A stretch of 64,000 bases of DNA from Janthinobacterium sp. 17J80-10 (lineage in GTDB: Bacteria; Pseudomonadota; Gammaproteobacteria; Burkholderiales; Burkholderiaceae_D), in the NCBI RefSeq assembly GCF_004114795.1, contig NZ_CP035311.1:2852001-2916000 (forward strand). Reading direction: 5' to 3'. How positions within the stretch are numbered: the stretch's first letter is position 1; each line of letters starts with the position of its first letter. Shown piece by piece: positions 35,090 through 46,202 of this stretch. Position numbers and translations under genes: made by a program. The notes below the pieces were generated by a model, which was not told the DNA's origin, did not search any database, and saw nothing but the letters and a program-made list of their open reading frames with translations.

Positions 35090-36331
35090 TCATGCGGCTT
35101 GGGCAGCGGCGGCACGCCTTGCGGTATTGCTGCCGACATTGACCGCGGTCAGGATCGCCAGGACCTGGAACACGCCGATCAGCACGAATACCAGCGCCGG
35201 ATGGTGCGCATCCATCAGCGCCCCGAACAGCAGCGGGCCGGCGGCCAGGCCGATGTCGAGGCCGGAATAGACGACGCCATAGACACGCCCGGTGGCATTC
35301 TTGGGCGCTGCCGCGCGGATCAGCAAGTCGCGCGATGGCCCGGCGACGCCAGCGCCGAAACCGACCGCGCCCATCAGCAGCACGGCCATCCAGCCCGGCG
35401 CAAGCGCTGAAGCGATCAATAGCGAAAACAGCCCCGAGGCGGCAAAGGCCATGGCAATGGTGCGGTCATGGCGCGCCGCCTTCGACGCCAGGAAGCCGCC
35501 CCACACCATGCCGGCAGCCGACGCCAGCATATAGGCAGTCTGGCCGGCCGTGGCCGAGGCCAGCGACATGTTGTACAGGTCGCGCAGGCCGGCGGCGGAA
35601 AAACTCTGGATGCCGCCCAGGGCCATGGCGGTAATGAAGAAAAAGGCAAAGCACATCCAGACTGCCGGCAGGCGGATAAAGGCGAGCGCCCCGCCCTCTT
35701 GCTGCGGCGCGCCGGCATGCTTGCCGGCAGCCGCGGCCTGGCCGTGCTCCGTTGCGAGGATGCCGCGGTAGGCCAACAGCACCGCCAGCCAGGCAAATGG
35801 CACGAAGGCAGCGGCCACCAGCGCCGTGCGCCATCCGGCAATGCCGGCAATACCCGCCAGGAAAACCGGTGCGGCAGCCCACCCCAGGTTGCCCGAAATG
35901 CCATGCACCGAAAATGCATGGCCGAGGCGGCCGGCGGACACCCGCTTGTTCAGCAGGGTAAAGTCGGCAGGGTGGAACACGCTATTGCCCAGCCCGGCCA
36001 GCATCGAGCCGGCCAGCAGCATCGGGTAGTTTTGCGCCGTTGCCAGCGCCAGCGCCGACAGGCCCAGCAGCGCCATGCCGGAAAACAGGACGGCGCGGGC
36101 CCCCACCCGGTCGACCACGAAACCAGCCACTGCCTGGCCGATGCCAGACACCACAAAAAAGACGGTCATGAGCAATCCCAGCTCGGCATACGACAAGTCG
36201 AATGCCTGCTTCAGCCAGGGAAACAGCGGCGCCAGGATCAGGTGGAAGAAATGCGATACGCCGTGGGCGACGCCGACCAGGGCAATCACCTGGGCATCCT
36301 GGCGCAACGAGGGAGCGGCAATGGCTGTCAT
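35090..36331 (-). CDS. MFS transporter
   Basis: A 413-residue major facilitator protein with about twelve hydrophobic segments. An MFS-type loop occurs between helices 2 and 3 (FVVDRVGARAVLFSG), and the second half includes GFLASKAARHDRT. Start 36331 (MTAIAAPS) is chosen as the first codon consistent with the family N-terminus; the upstream extension to 36403 lacks support. The substrate is not evident. It is divergent from an AraC-type regulator, the usual arrangement for a transporter and its regulator, and is followed by the RraA-family gene. Confidence 0.88.
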   Translation of the reverse strand: MTAIAAPSLRQDAQVIALVGVAHGVSHFFHLILAPLFPWLKQAFDLSYAELGLLMTVFFVVSGIGQAVAGFVVDRVGARAVLFSGMALLGLSALALATAQNYPMLLAGSMLAGLGNSVFHPADFTLLNKRVSAGRLGHAFSVHGISGNLGWAAAPVFLAGIAGIAGWRTALVAAAFVPFAWLAVLLAYRGILATEHGQAAAAGKHAGAPQQEGGALAFIRLPAVWMCFAFFFITAMALGGIQSFSAAGLRDLYNMSLASATAGQTAYMLASAAGMVWGGFLASKAARHDRTIAMAFAASGLFSLLIASALAPGWMAVLLMGAVGFGAGVAGPSRDLLIRAAAPKNATGRVYGVVYSGLDIGLAAGPLLFGALMDAHHPALVFVLIGVFQVLAILTAVNVGSNTARRAAAAQAA

Positions 36332-36434
36332 GTTGAGATAGTGAAGTGAAGATGGGGCAAGTGTAGGGAAATTTTGCGCGTCTGTTTTAAGATAACATGA
36401 CATTTTTTATCGAATTAAAGCCATCCCTTCCACC

Positions 36435-37226
36435 ATGTCCAACCCGCCCGTCACCCACACCCGACTCCACTTGCCCGGAATTGCGCCCAGCGCCAGGCGT
36501 CCGGTCAGAATGGTCGCGCGCAACCTGGCAGCCTCGGAAACGCTGGCCGCGCATCGCCACGGCTGGGGCCAGGTCACCTATGCCCTGGAAGGCGTGATCC
36601 GGGTCACGGCTGCCGACAGCAGCTGGATCGTGCCGCCCTTGCGGGCGATCTGGATCCCGCCGGATGTCATCCATGAAGTCGTCACCCTGGAAATGGCCAA
36701 GCTGCGGGCCATCTATGTGCATGCCGGAGCCGCGCCTTTTACAGAGGAGCAATGCCAGGTGATCGACGTGTCGGCGCTGCTTCGCGAACTGATCGTTGCG
36801 CTGGAACTGACCGACGGCAATTCGCCACGCGAGGCATTGTTGTCGGCGCTGCTCCTGGATGAACTGGGCAATGCCACCACGTTGCCAATACGCATAGCGC
36901 TGCCCAATGACAAGCGGCTGCGCGCGTTGTGCCGCCTGCTGATCGATACGCCGTCGGCATTTGCCACGCTCGAAGAAGGCGCGCGCCGGGTGGGCGCATC
37001 CGAACGCACCCTGGCCAGGCTGTTCGAACAGGAACTGGGCATGAGCTTCGGGCAATGGCGCCGGCAAATGCGCCTGGCCCACGCCGCAGCAATGATTACG
37101 CGCGGCGTGCCGATGTCGCGGGTGGCTGCAGAACTCGGTTATGCCAGTCAGTCAGCATTTTCAGCCATGTTCAAGAAGACTTTTGGCCATGCGCCATCGA
37201 AATTCTTTACCAAAAAACAGCACTAA
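36435..37226 (+). CDS. AraC-family transcriptional regulator
   Basis: A 263-residue regulator with an N-terminal cupin-like sensing domain (AAHRHGWGQVTYALEGVIRV, WIPPDVIHEV) and a C-terminal double HTH of AraC type (GASERTLARLFEQELGMSF, AAELGYASQSAFSAMFKKTF). The cupin histidines in HRHGWGQ suggest binding of a small ligand or metal. It is divergent from the MFS transporter at 35090-36331, its most likely target. The ribosome-binding site is weak. Confidence 0.9.
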   Translation: MSNPPVTHTRLHLPGIAPSARRPVRMVARNLAASETLAAHRHGWGQVTYALEGVIRVTAADSSWIVPPLRAIWIPPDVIHEVVTLEMAKLRAIYVHAGAAPFTEEQCQVIDVSALLRELIVALELTDGNSPREALLSALLLDELGNATTLPIRIALPNDKRLRALCRLLIDTPSAFATLEEGARRVGASERTLARLFEQELGMSFGQWRRQMRLAHAAAMITRGVPMSRVAAELGYASQSAFSAMFKKTFGHAPSKFFTKKQH

Positions 37227-37324
37227 AATTCTTTTGCCGATCGCCCATTAACAGTGCGAAATTGCGCACCATTGCGCTATTATGAAGCAGTGCCACATTA
37301 TTAAATTGTCTGAAAAAGACACTT

Positions 37325-37340
37325 CATTCTTCCAAGAATG
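37325..37340. promoter_or_regulatory. 16-bp palindrome ahead of the AcoR-like gene
   Basis: CATTCTTCCAAGAATG is perfectly palindromic and lies 15 bases before the ATG of the AcoR-like activator, close to the ribosome-binding site. It may be an autoregulatory operator or a small mRNA hairpin. Confidence 0.45.
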
Positions 37341-37354
37341 ATGAGAGGCTGAAT

Positions 37355-39373
37355 ATGAGACAGATTGCCAAAGGTGATCAAAAATTCACGGACCAGACAT
37401 CCGGGAAAACCCGTGTTTTAGTTGAACAATCGACAGCGCCGTCTGGCGTCCAGTTTTCGCCAAACAGCTATGACAAGATCATTGAAGAATCGCATCAGCG
37501 TTCGGCAGGATATGGATTAAACGAAAACCTCACGCCAGACTTCAGTCCCGTCTGCCGTGGTGACTTGTCCTCGATTACTGAAAAAAACCGGGTGTTGAGC
37601 GCGCATGCGTTGCCAGTCATGGAAACCTTGTACGAGCAAATCATCAACACCCACAACATGGTGCTCCTGACGGATGCCAACGGCGTCATCGTGCATACGC
37701 TGGGGGATGATGATTTCCTGGAGAAAGCGGACAAGGTCGCCTTGCAGCCAGGTGTGCCCTGGTCGGAGCAAAGTAAGGGCACCAATGCTATCGGCACCGC
37801 GATTGCCGAACAGTCAGCGGTATTGGTCCACGCCAATCAGCATTTCTTGTCAGCCCATCACTTTCTGACCTGTTCTGCAGCACCGATCTTCGATCCGAAC
37901 GGCGAGGTCATCGGCGTACTGGACGTATCAGGCGAGCAACATAGTTATCATAAGCACACAATGGCGCTGGTACGCATGTCGGCGCAAATGATCGAAAACC
38001 AGGTGTTTTCCAGTGCTTTCCAGGACGCCATTACCCTGCACTTTCACAGCCGGCCGGAATTCATCGGCACCCTGATGGAAGGCATTGCTTCCTTCACGCC
38101 GGGCGGGCGCTTTTTAGCTGCCAATCGCTGCGGCCTGTTCCAGCTCGGCCTTTCGCTGAATGCATTAAAGACCCATACCTTCAGCTCGCTGTTCGGCTTG
38201 CCGGTGTCGGCCCTGTTTGACCATTACCGCACCGCCGCACCGGGCGTGCTCAGCTTGTGCCTGCACAGCGGCGTACGCGTGTATGCAAAGGCAGAAATGC
38301 GCGTGCCGAACCCGGTGTTCCAGCACGTTACCAGTAATGAACGCGCCCCCCAGCCAATGCCCGTCGTGCAGGCCCTGGCACAAGGCGCCCGGCACCGCTC
38401 CGGCCTGGCGGACCTGAACACGGGCGATCCGCAAATTGCGGCGCTGATTGCCAAGCTCCAGAAAGTGATTGGGCGCGATATCGCGATCCTGGTCACCGGC
38501 GAAACCGGCACCGGCAAAGAATTGCTGGCCCAAGCCATCCACAATGATTCGCCGCGCGCAAACAGCCCCTTCATCGCCGTCAATTGCGCCTCGATTCCCG
38601 AGACGCTGATCGAATCCGAGTTGTTCGGCTATGAAGACGGCGCCTTCACCGGCGCGCGCAAGAAAGGCAGCGTCGGCAAGATCCTGCAAGCCAATGGCGG
38701 CACGCTCTTCCTGGATGAAATCGGCGACATGCCCCTGAGCCTGCAGGCGCGCCTCTTGCGCGTGCTGCAGGAGCGCATGGTGACGCCGCTGGGCAGCAGC
38801 AAATCCATTCCGGTGAACGTGGCGCTGATCTGCGCCACGCACCGCAACCTGCGCGACCTGATCGCCAGAAACGCATTTCGCGAAGATCTGTATTACCGCC
38901 TGAACGGCCTTGTGGTCAAGCTGCCGCCGCTGCGCGAACGCACCGACCTAGACCTTGTAATTCAAAAGCTGCTTTCCCATGACACTGGCGGGGCCTGTTA
39001 CACCGTTGCCCCGCCAATCATGCAGTTGTTCAAGCAGCACAAGTGGCCAGGCAACCTGCGCCAGTTGATCAATTTGCTGCGCACGGCAATGCTGATGACG
39101 GACGACGATCATGAAATCCGCTACGAGCATTTGCCGGACGATTTTCTGGACGATATCGCGGTGGCACAAGCAGAAGCCCAAGCGCAAAACCAGGCCGCTG
39201 CGCCAATCCTCGGTGCAGCAGGAGGCAGGCTGGAAGATGTCGAATTGTCGCTGATCCAGAAAACCCTCGAAGCGCATGGCGGCAATGTATCGGCCACTGC
39301 CCGCGCACTGGGCGTATCGCGCAACACCATCTATCGCAAGAGCGCTACCCTCGGCAATATTGAAGATCAGTGA
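37355..39373 (+). CDS. AcoR-like sigma-54 activator, paralogue 1
   Basis: A 672-residue enhancer-binding protein of the AcoR/DhaR class. The N-terminal half has a GAF-like sensor (residues about 75-230, with LTDANGVIVHTLGDDDFLEK, WSEQSKGTNAIGTAI). The AAA+ domain has Walker A (TGETGTGKE), the sigma-54 contact loop GAFTGARKKG and Walker B (GGTLFLDEIGDMP). A Fis-type HTH closes it (VSATARALGVSRNTIYRK). It is a close paralogue of 49810-51714. Its last 29 bases overlap the convergent EAL gene. Unlike paralogue 2, it is 22 kb from the PQQ cluster. Confidence 0.93.
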   Translation: MRQIAKGDQKFTDQTSGKTRVLVEQSTAPSGVQFSPNSYDKIIEESHQRSAGYGLNENLTPDFSPVCRGDLSSITEKNRVLSAHALPVMETLYEQIINTHNMVLLTDANGVIVHTLGDDDFLEKADKVALQPGVPWSEQSKGTNAIGTAIAEQSAVLVHANQHFLSAHHFLTCSAAPIFDPNGEVIGVLDVSGEQHSYHKHTMALVRMSAQMIENQVFSSAFQDAITLHFHSRPEFIGTLMEGIASFTPGGRFLAANRCGLFQLGLSLNALKTHTFSSLFGLPVSALFDHYRTAAPGVLSLCLHSGVRVYAKAEMRVPNPVFQHVTSNERAPQPMPVVQALAQGARHRSGLADLNTGDPQIAALIAKLQKVIGRDIAILVTGETGTGKELLAQAIHNDSPRANSPFIAVNCASIPETLIESELFGYEDGAFTGARKKGSVGKILQANGGTLFLDEIGDMPLSLQARLLRVLQERMVTPLGSSKSIPVNVALICATHRNLRDLIARNAFREDLYYRLNGLVVKLPPLRERTDLDLVIQKLLSHDTGGACYTVAPPIMQLFKQHKWPGNLRQLINLLRTAMLMTDDDHEIRYEHLPDDFLDDIAVAQAEAQAQNQAAAPILGAAGGRLEDVELSLIQKTLEAHGGNVSATARALGVSRNTIYRKSATLGNIEDQ

Positions 39374-40172
39374 AGCCTGCCATTTCAGGCGCGGCAAACG
39401 TCACCAGGTAATCCTGCAAATCCTCATACGGCATCGGACTGCCCAGATAAAATCCCTGTCCCTGGCTGCAGCCCAATGACTGGACAAACTCCAGCTCGCC
39501 CCTTGTTTCGATGCCTTCTGCGACGGTGCGCATATGCAACCGATCGGCCAGCTGCACGACGAACTCCAGGATGGCTTGCGATTTGCGGTTATTCGCCACG
39601 CCGCCCACAAACATGCGGTCAATCTTAATTTCCGTAAACGGCATGCGGTTCAGTTCCTGCAAGGAGGAATAACCGACGCCAAAATCATCCGCGGAAATAC
39701 CAAACCCTTGCATGCGCAAGCGAACCAGCGAAGCAAGCAGGCCGGCGAAATCGTCTGCGCAGGCGGTTTCCGTCACTTCAATCGTGATGCGCTCGCAAGC
39801 AACGCCATAGGAATTCACCAGCGAACAGATACGGCTTGCCATATGCGGTTTCCCCAGGGTGATCGGCGAGATATTGATCGCAAATCCAATATCCGCGTTG
39901 CATTCGCTGATATCCTGCGCGCACGCCAGCAACTGGTGCAGCAAGCAATCGGTCAATTGATCGATCAGGTCCATCTGCTCCATCAACTCGATGAACTGGC
40001 TGGGAGGCAAGATACCGAGGACAGGATGTACCCAGCGCGCCAGCGTCTCGCAAGACACTGGACGCCCCGTAACAAGATCGATTTTGGGCTGGAAGTAAGG
40101 CACGAACTGCCTGGCCTGAATTGCTGCCAGCAAATCCCGCCTTGACCATTGATGATTTGAAGAATTTTCCAC
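39345..40172 (-). CDS. EAL-domain cyclic-di-GMP phosphodiesterase
   Basis: A 275-residue protein that is almost wholly one EAL domain. The signature is CETLARW, retaining the metal-binding glutamate. The remaining catalytic set appears intact: N in FAINISP, E in IEVTE, the DD pair in SADDFGVGYSSL, K in EIKIDRM, E in AEGIETRGE and Q in GQGFYLGSPM. Hydrolysis of c-di-GMP to pGpG is therefore likely. The start is GTG 40172 with a GAGG about 11 bases upstream. No sensor domain is fused. Its 3' end overlaps the AcoR-like gene tail-to-tail. Confidence 0.9.
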   Translation of the reverse strand: MENSSNHQWSRRDLLAAIQARQFVPYFQPKIDLVTGRPVSCETLARWVHPVLGILPPSQFIELMEQMDLIDQLTDCLLHQLLACAQDISECNADIGFAINISPITLGKPHMASRICSLVNSYGVACERITIEVTETACADDFAGLLASLVRLRMQGFGISADDFGVGYSSLQELNRMPFTEIKIDRMFVGGVANNRKSQAILEFVVQLADRLHMRTVAEGIETRGELEFVQSLGCSQGQGFYLGSPMPYEDLQDYLVTFAAPEMAGFTDLQYCRG

Positions 40173-40477
40173 AGTGAATCCCGCCTCAATGTTTGTTACC
40201 TAATGACATGCCATGACACCACTGCACTACTCACATTTGCATGCTGGCGGGAGTTTCGGCTTACCCACTCTTCCATCAAGAGTTCGACTGTTTATTCGCA
40301 ATCGGCATGCCAGCCGATCAAGTCGTACGATACGGCGCTGTTTAAGGGAAAAAGAATGAGAATCACTTGTTTTCCGCTGAATCAGCGCCGGTGACGTAGT
40401 ATTTTTTCAGGAATGTACAAAGCATCTGCTCCAATCTGGAGCGACTGTCACATCGAGGAACACGGCGACCTGGGCCA
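40173..40477. other. Intergenic region without visible gene
   Basis: In these 305 bases I see no gene, terminator or convincing repeat. It must include the promoter of the EAL gene and the 3' end of the chemoreceptor transcript. Confidence 0.5.
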
Positions 40478-41995
40478 TCAATGGCGATAAAAGCCGCAGG
40501 AGATAACCAGGTCATCCACCTTTTCCAGATACACCGACTTGGACTGGATTTCCTTGGTCAATGGATGCGGCCACTTGTAGTCGACCCAGCCATTGCCTTT
40601 GCTTTTGGCCATATTGACGATATCGACGACAAACAGCTTGCCGTCGCTGTCCTTAAGGCCCTTGCCATCGACCCCGACCAGGCGCGGATTGGCGCCATTG
40701 GCGACGAATAGGTAATCGAGGTCATAGACGCTCAGGTACATGTCGCGATCGATGAACTGGCTCTTTTCCTGTTTGCAGACATCGTCGACAAAGGCATTTC
40801 TGCCATGGCTGCGCACAAAGGCCACGCCGGATTCGACCATTTCCCTGGCCTCATCGGCGTTGGCATATTCCCGCTCGCCAAGGTTATAGATCGATACCGC
40901 CTGCGACAGCGACACTGCCTGTTCGTGCAAGCTGACGGCAGTACGTGTCGCCACCTCGACCAGGCCGGCATTTTGCCGGGCCATGCCACCGATCTGCACC
41001 ACGGCGCTGTTGAGTTCGACAATGCCGGCGCTTTGCTCGGCGCTGGCGGCACTGATTTCGCTCATCAAGGCGGCGACCCGATTCACACTGGCGGCGATTT
41101 CGCGCATGGTCTGGCCGGCGTCTTCCACCAGCTTCTCGCCGGATTCCACCTTTTCCACCGAATCGCTGATCAGCAAGGCAATCTCGCGCGCTGCGGAAGC
41201 CGAGCGTTGTGCCAGGGCGCGCACCTCGCTGGCCACGACCGCGAAACCACGCCCCTGTTCGCCGGCGCGGGCCGCTTCCACTGCCGCATTCAATGCGAGG
41301 ATATTGGTCTGGAAGGCGATGCTGTCGATCACGCCAATAATTGTCGCGATGGTCCTGGCACTTTCACTGATCGCGCCCATGGTATGGATCACGTCGCCCA
41401 CGACCTGTTCGCCCTTGCCCGCAGAATTTTTCGCGGTCGTTACCAGCGTGTCGGCCTTGTGGGCATTATCGGCATTCTGACTGACGGTTAACGTCATTCT
41501 TTCAAGCGATGACACGGTTTGCTGCAGCGCGCTTGCCTGTAATTCGGAACGTGCCGACAAGGCGCTATTGTCGCTGGTGATGGCGTTTGAAGTGCCGCCA
41601 ACGGCAATCGTGCCATTGCGAATTTTCGCCGTGATCTTGAACATGCGTTCATTGATCTCTTGCAGGGAGCGTTGCAATTCTCCCAGCTCATTGTCGGACC
41701 CGGCGGCAAATGACAAGCTCAAGTCGCCGGTTGCCATGCGCCTGGCGACCGCAGTGACATCCCGCAAGGGTTGCACGATGCCGCGGTAACTCCACCATGC
41801 AACAACGACGCCCGCCAGCAGCATGACGAGCCCCAGGCCAAGCAGCGACATCGCGGCCACGTCACCGTATGCGACGGCGACGTTTTTCACTGAAAAGATC
41901 AACAGGCCAACAAGGCCCGACAGCATGATGCCAAAGCTGATGGCAAGACGGGCGCTGATGCCCAAATTTGCAAATTTCATTCTATTCAAAATCAC
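40478..41995 (-). CDS. Methyl-accepting chemotaxis protein with C-terminal Cache-like domain
   Basis: A 505-residue chemoreceptor with unusual order. Two transmembrane helices lie at about 17-70 with almost no periplasmic loop, then HAMP (about 70-125) and the signalling hairpin (tip near [20 protein letters not shown]). A C-terminal domain of about 125 residues (from [15 protein letters not shown]) resembles Cache folds ([33 protein letters not shown]). Cache domains normally sit outside the cell; here the domain follows the signalling part and must be cytoplasmic. GTG 41995 has GGA about eight bases upstream; ATG 41980 is an alternative. It starts three bases after the DUF3422 gene stop. 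Confidence 0.87.
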   Translation of the reverse strand: MILNRMKFANLGISARLAISFGIMLSGLVGLLIFSVKNVAVAYGDVAAMSLLGLGLVMLLAGVVVAWWSYRGIVQPLRDVTAVARRMATGDLSLSFAAGSDNELGELQRSLQEINERMFKITAKIRNGTIAVGGTSNAITSDNSALSARSELQASALQQTVSSLERMTLTVSQNADNAHKADTLVTTAKNSAGKGEQVVGDVIHTMGAISESARTIATIIGVIDSIAFQTNILALNAAVEAARAGEQGRGFAVVASEVRALAQRSASAAREIALLISDSVEKVESGEKLVEDAGQTMREIAASVNRVAALMSEISAASAEQSAGIVELNSAVVQIGGMARQNAGLVEVATRTAVSLHEQAVSLSQAVSIYNLGEREYANADEAREMVESGVAFVRSHGRNAFVDDVCKQEKSQFIDRDMYLSVYDLDYLFVANGANPRLVGVDGKGLKDSDGKLFVVDIVNMAKSKGNGWVDYKWPHPLTKEIQSKSVYLEKVDDLVISCGFYRH

Positions 41996-41998
41996 AAT

Positions 41999-43357
41999 TC
42001 ACGTTCCGTGCAACTTCCTGCGCATCCGGCACAGCCCCAGCCAGACGCCTGCAGCGATTGCGGGTACCAGGACCCCCGTGGCAAGGTCGGGGCTGACCGG
42101 CCAGCCTGCCGTCTTGGCTGCCTTGCCAACATAGTTCAACAAGCCGGCCAGGTAATAGGTAATTGCCACGACGGACAATCCTTCCACTGCCTGTTGCAGG
42201 CGCAATTGCTGCTCGGCGCGCCGGTTAAGCGATTGCAAAATCTTCCGGTTCTGCTGCTCCTGGACGATGCCCACGCGCGTGCGCAACAAGTCATTCGTAT
42301 GCGCGATCCGTTCAGCCAATGCTTCCTGCCGCTGCGCAGTCGAGGCGCAGGTATTCATGGCTGGCGCCAGGCGCCGATCCATGAATTCCGCCAGCGTGGG
42401 CACGCCTTCGATACGCGCCTCCCGCATTTCCTCGATTCTGGCATGCACTAATCGCACATAAGCCTGCGAGGCAGAAAAACGATAACTGTTATTGAGCGAT
42501 AGTTTTTCCATGCGTGCAGCAAGCCCGGTGATTTGACGAAGTAAGGATTGCTCAACATCAGTACTGTCGGATAGCGCACAGGCGAGAGTATCGGCAATCG
42601 CCGCGTCAGTGTCAACCATGGCAGATGTGAGTTGCGCTAACTCTCCCTCGATGGCATTCAAGGCTGGAATTGCGCGCTGCGCATGCGGCAGTCCGAGCAA
42701 GGCCATCATCCGATAGGTTTCAATTTCCAGCACGCGCTGCACCAATAGCCCAGCCTCCTGTTCTCGCAAGCCAAAGTCCTGCACGACAAAGCGCGAAAAA
42801 CCGTCTGACTGAATCAGGAAATCCGTCCATACCCGGGCGCCTTGCAAGACATGGCTGCCAACCAGCAGCACGCCTTCAAATACGTCCGGCGCCTCGGCAG
42901 CACAATCTTCCACCGAAGAATCCATGGAAGCCAGCACCAGATGCGCCGCCACCATGGTTTTCCCCTGGAGGCTGGCCAGCCATTTTTTCGGCACATAGGC
43001 TACCGGCATTTTCTGGAATGCCGCAGCCTGCAGCAGACCATGGTCAAATCGTTCTGCGAAAGTGTAAGTCGCAAACTCGGTATGGCATTCCCACTTGAGC
43101 CGAAAGTGGCCAAAATCGTGAAAATAATGCCTGGCATTGGCGGCGGGCCCTGCCACGCCAAAATGCCCGCATAGCGCTATCAGCAATGCATGTTGCGCAG
43201 CCGCGTTGCCACCGGTGGCGCCGGCATCTTCGCCGGCATACACCGCCAGGTGCGTCAGGCACTCCGGCGCCTGCAGGCGCATGGAAGGCCGCGAATGCGC
43301 TTCGGCCGCAAGTGGTTCACGCAATGCGTGATTGAGGCCTGAATATACCGTCGACAT
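41999..43357 (-). CDS. DUF3422 family membrane-anchored protein
   Basis: A 452-residue DUF3422 protein. The conserved core RLKWECHTEFATYTFAERF is present near residue 88, followed by long helical stretches (RAEQQLRLQQAVEGLSVV) and two C-terminal transmembrane segments (VVAITYYLAGLLNYVG, GVLVPAIAAGVWLGLC). The function of the family is unknown. It lies directly upstream of the chemoreceptor gene with a two-base gap, so the two are surely co-transcribed, which may hint at a signalling role. Confidence 0.88.
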   Translation of the reverse strand: MSTVYSGLNHALREPLAAEAHSRPSMRLQAPECLTHLAVYAGEDAGATGGNAAAQHALLIALCGHFGVAGPAANARHYFHDFGHFRLKWECHTEFATYTFAERFDHGLLQAAAFQKMPVAYVPKKWLASLQGKTMVAAHLVLASMDSSVEDCAAEAPDVFEGVLLVGSHVLQGARVWTDFLIQSDGFSRFVVQDFGLREQEAGLLVQRVLEIETYRMMALLGLPHAQRAIPALNAIEGELAQLTSAMVDTDAAIADTLACALSDSTDVEQSLLRQITGLAARMEKLSLNNSYRFSASQAYVRLVHARIEEMREARIEGVPTLAEFMDRRLAPAMNTCASTAQRQEALAERIAHTNDLLRTRVGIVQEQQNRKILQSLNRRAEQQLRLQQAVEGLSVVAITYYLAGLLNYVGKAAKTAGWPVSPDLATGVLVPAIAAGVWLGLCRMRRKLHGT

Positions 43358-43435
43358 GATTAATTCCTGAAAAAATGCGGGCCGCCATGGATCTGCAAAA
43401 TCTCAGGCAAAACGCTTCAATTGCACCCGTGGCTT

Positions 43436-43630
43436 TTAAGCTTCCAGCGCTTCTGCCACCGTCCAGCCAAGATCGCGCCGGATCTGCTCCAGCGAAGGCA
43501 GCGGGACCGGCCGGGCCAGGCGCTCGGCCATCCAGCTCCGCACCTGTTCTTTGGTCGGCCGCTTGATTTCGCCGCTGCTGCCGAGGGCCGGCTTCGGGCA
43601 GGCCGCGGCTTCATCGATGTAGGATTTCAT
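43436..43630 (-). CDS. Small hypothetical protein downstream of acs
   Basis: A 64-residue protein. ATG 43630 has GAGGATG upstream and gives MKSYIDEAAACPKPALG as N-terminus. The rest is charged and probably helical (RPTKEQVRSWMAERLARP, SLEQIRRDLGWTVAEALEA). It starts 32 bases after the acs stop on the same strand and is likely co-transcribed. No family recognised; the C-terminal pattern could be a small helical adaptor, but this is speculation. Confidence 0.65.
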   Translation of the reverse strand: MKSYIDEAAACPKPALGSSGEIKRPTKEQVRSWMAERLARPVPLPSLEQIRRDLGWTVAEALEA

Positions 43631-43662
43631 GATCAGTTCATCCTCTTCCACACACGGGTTGC

Positions 43663-45645
<1,983 letters not shown>

Positions 45646-45751
45646 CGTCTTCTCCTGCACTACTTATGTTGTTATACGTAAAAATAAAAAACATGCTCGG
45701 CATCCACGTTCATCCCCCGGGCAAACCAGGATGAGCAGATTTTTCTTGCCG

Positions 45752-46144
45752 TCATCCGATCAGTATCAGATTCGCCGCTTCCGCCAGTTGCCGGTTTTCC
45801 TGATCGGTAAACAAGCGCGAGCGGGTCAAAAAGCGTTTGCCGGTGCCGTTATCGAGCGCAAACATGCCGCCATTGCCATCGACGACGTCAATGATGAGTT
45901 GTGTGTGCTTCCAGTATTCGAACTGGTCCGATCCAATGTAAAACTTGGCGCCGTCCAGGTCTCCGAGATAGACATCGGTCGTGCTGACATTGAATTCACC
46001 AACCGAATAGCATTGCGGCGCGCTGCCATCGCAGCATCCGCCCGATTGAAAGAACATCAATGGCCCGTGCATTTGCCGCAGCATGGAAATGAAATCGAGC
46101 GCAGCCTGCGTTGCAATTACGCGTGGAATGTGTGTGCTTGACAT
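45752..46144 (-). CDS. DUF779 family protein
   Basis: A 130-residue DUF779 protein, identified by FFQSGGCCDGSAPQCY, a cysteine-rich motif, and by GDLDGAKFYIGSDQFEYWKH. DUF779 genes commonly accompany AldB/ExaC-type aldehyde dehydrogenases, as here: it is 128 bases downstream of aldehyde dehydrogenase copy 1 on the same strand. The paired cysteines suggest a metal or redox role, possibly aiding the dehydrogenase. The start at 46144 (MSSTHIPRV) has no strong ribosome-binding site. Confidence 0.88.
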   Translation of the reverse strand: MSSTHIPRVIATQAALDFISMLRQMHGPLMFFQSGGCCDGSAPQCYSVGEFNVSTTDVYLGDLDGAKFYIGSDQFEYWKHTQLIIDVVDGNGGMFALDNGTGKRFLTRSRLFTDQENRQLAEAANLILIG

Positions 46145-46202
46145 GATATTTTTGGCAACATGAACGAAATAAGTTATCCCGCCGCGCCGCAGCGGGCACC
46201 TC

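Noticed and set aside
40203-40394. A 63-codon frame between the EAL and chemoreceptor genes
   Set aside because: No ribosome-binding site and no recognisable composition; it looks like chance.
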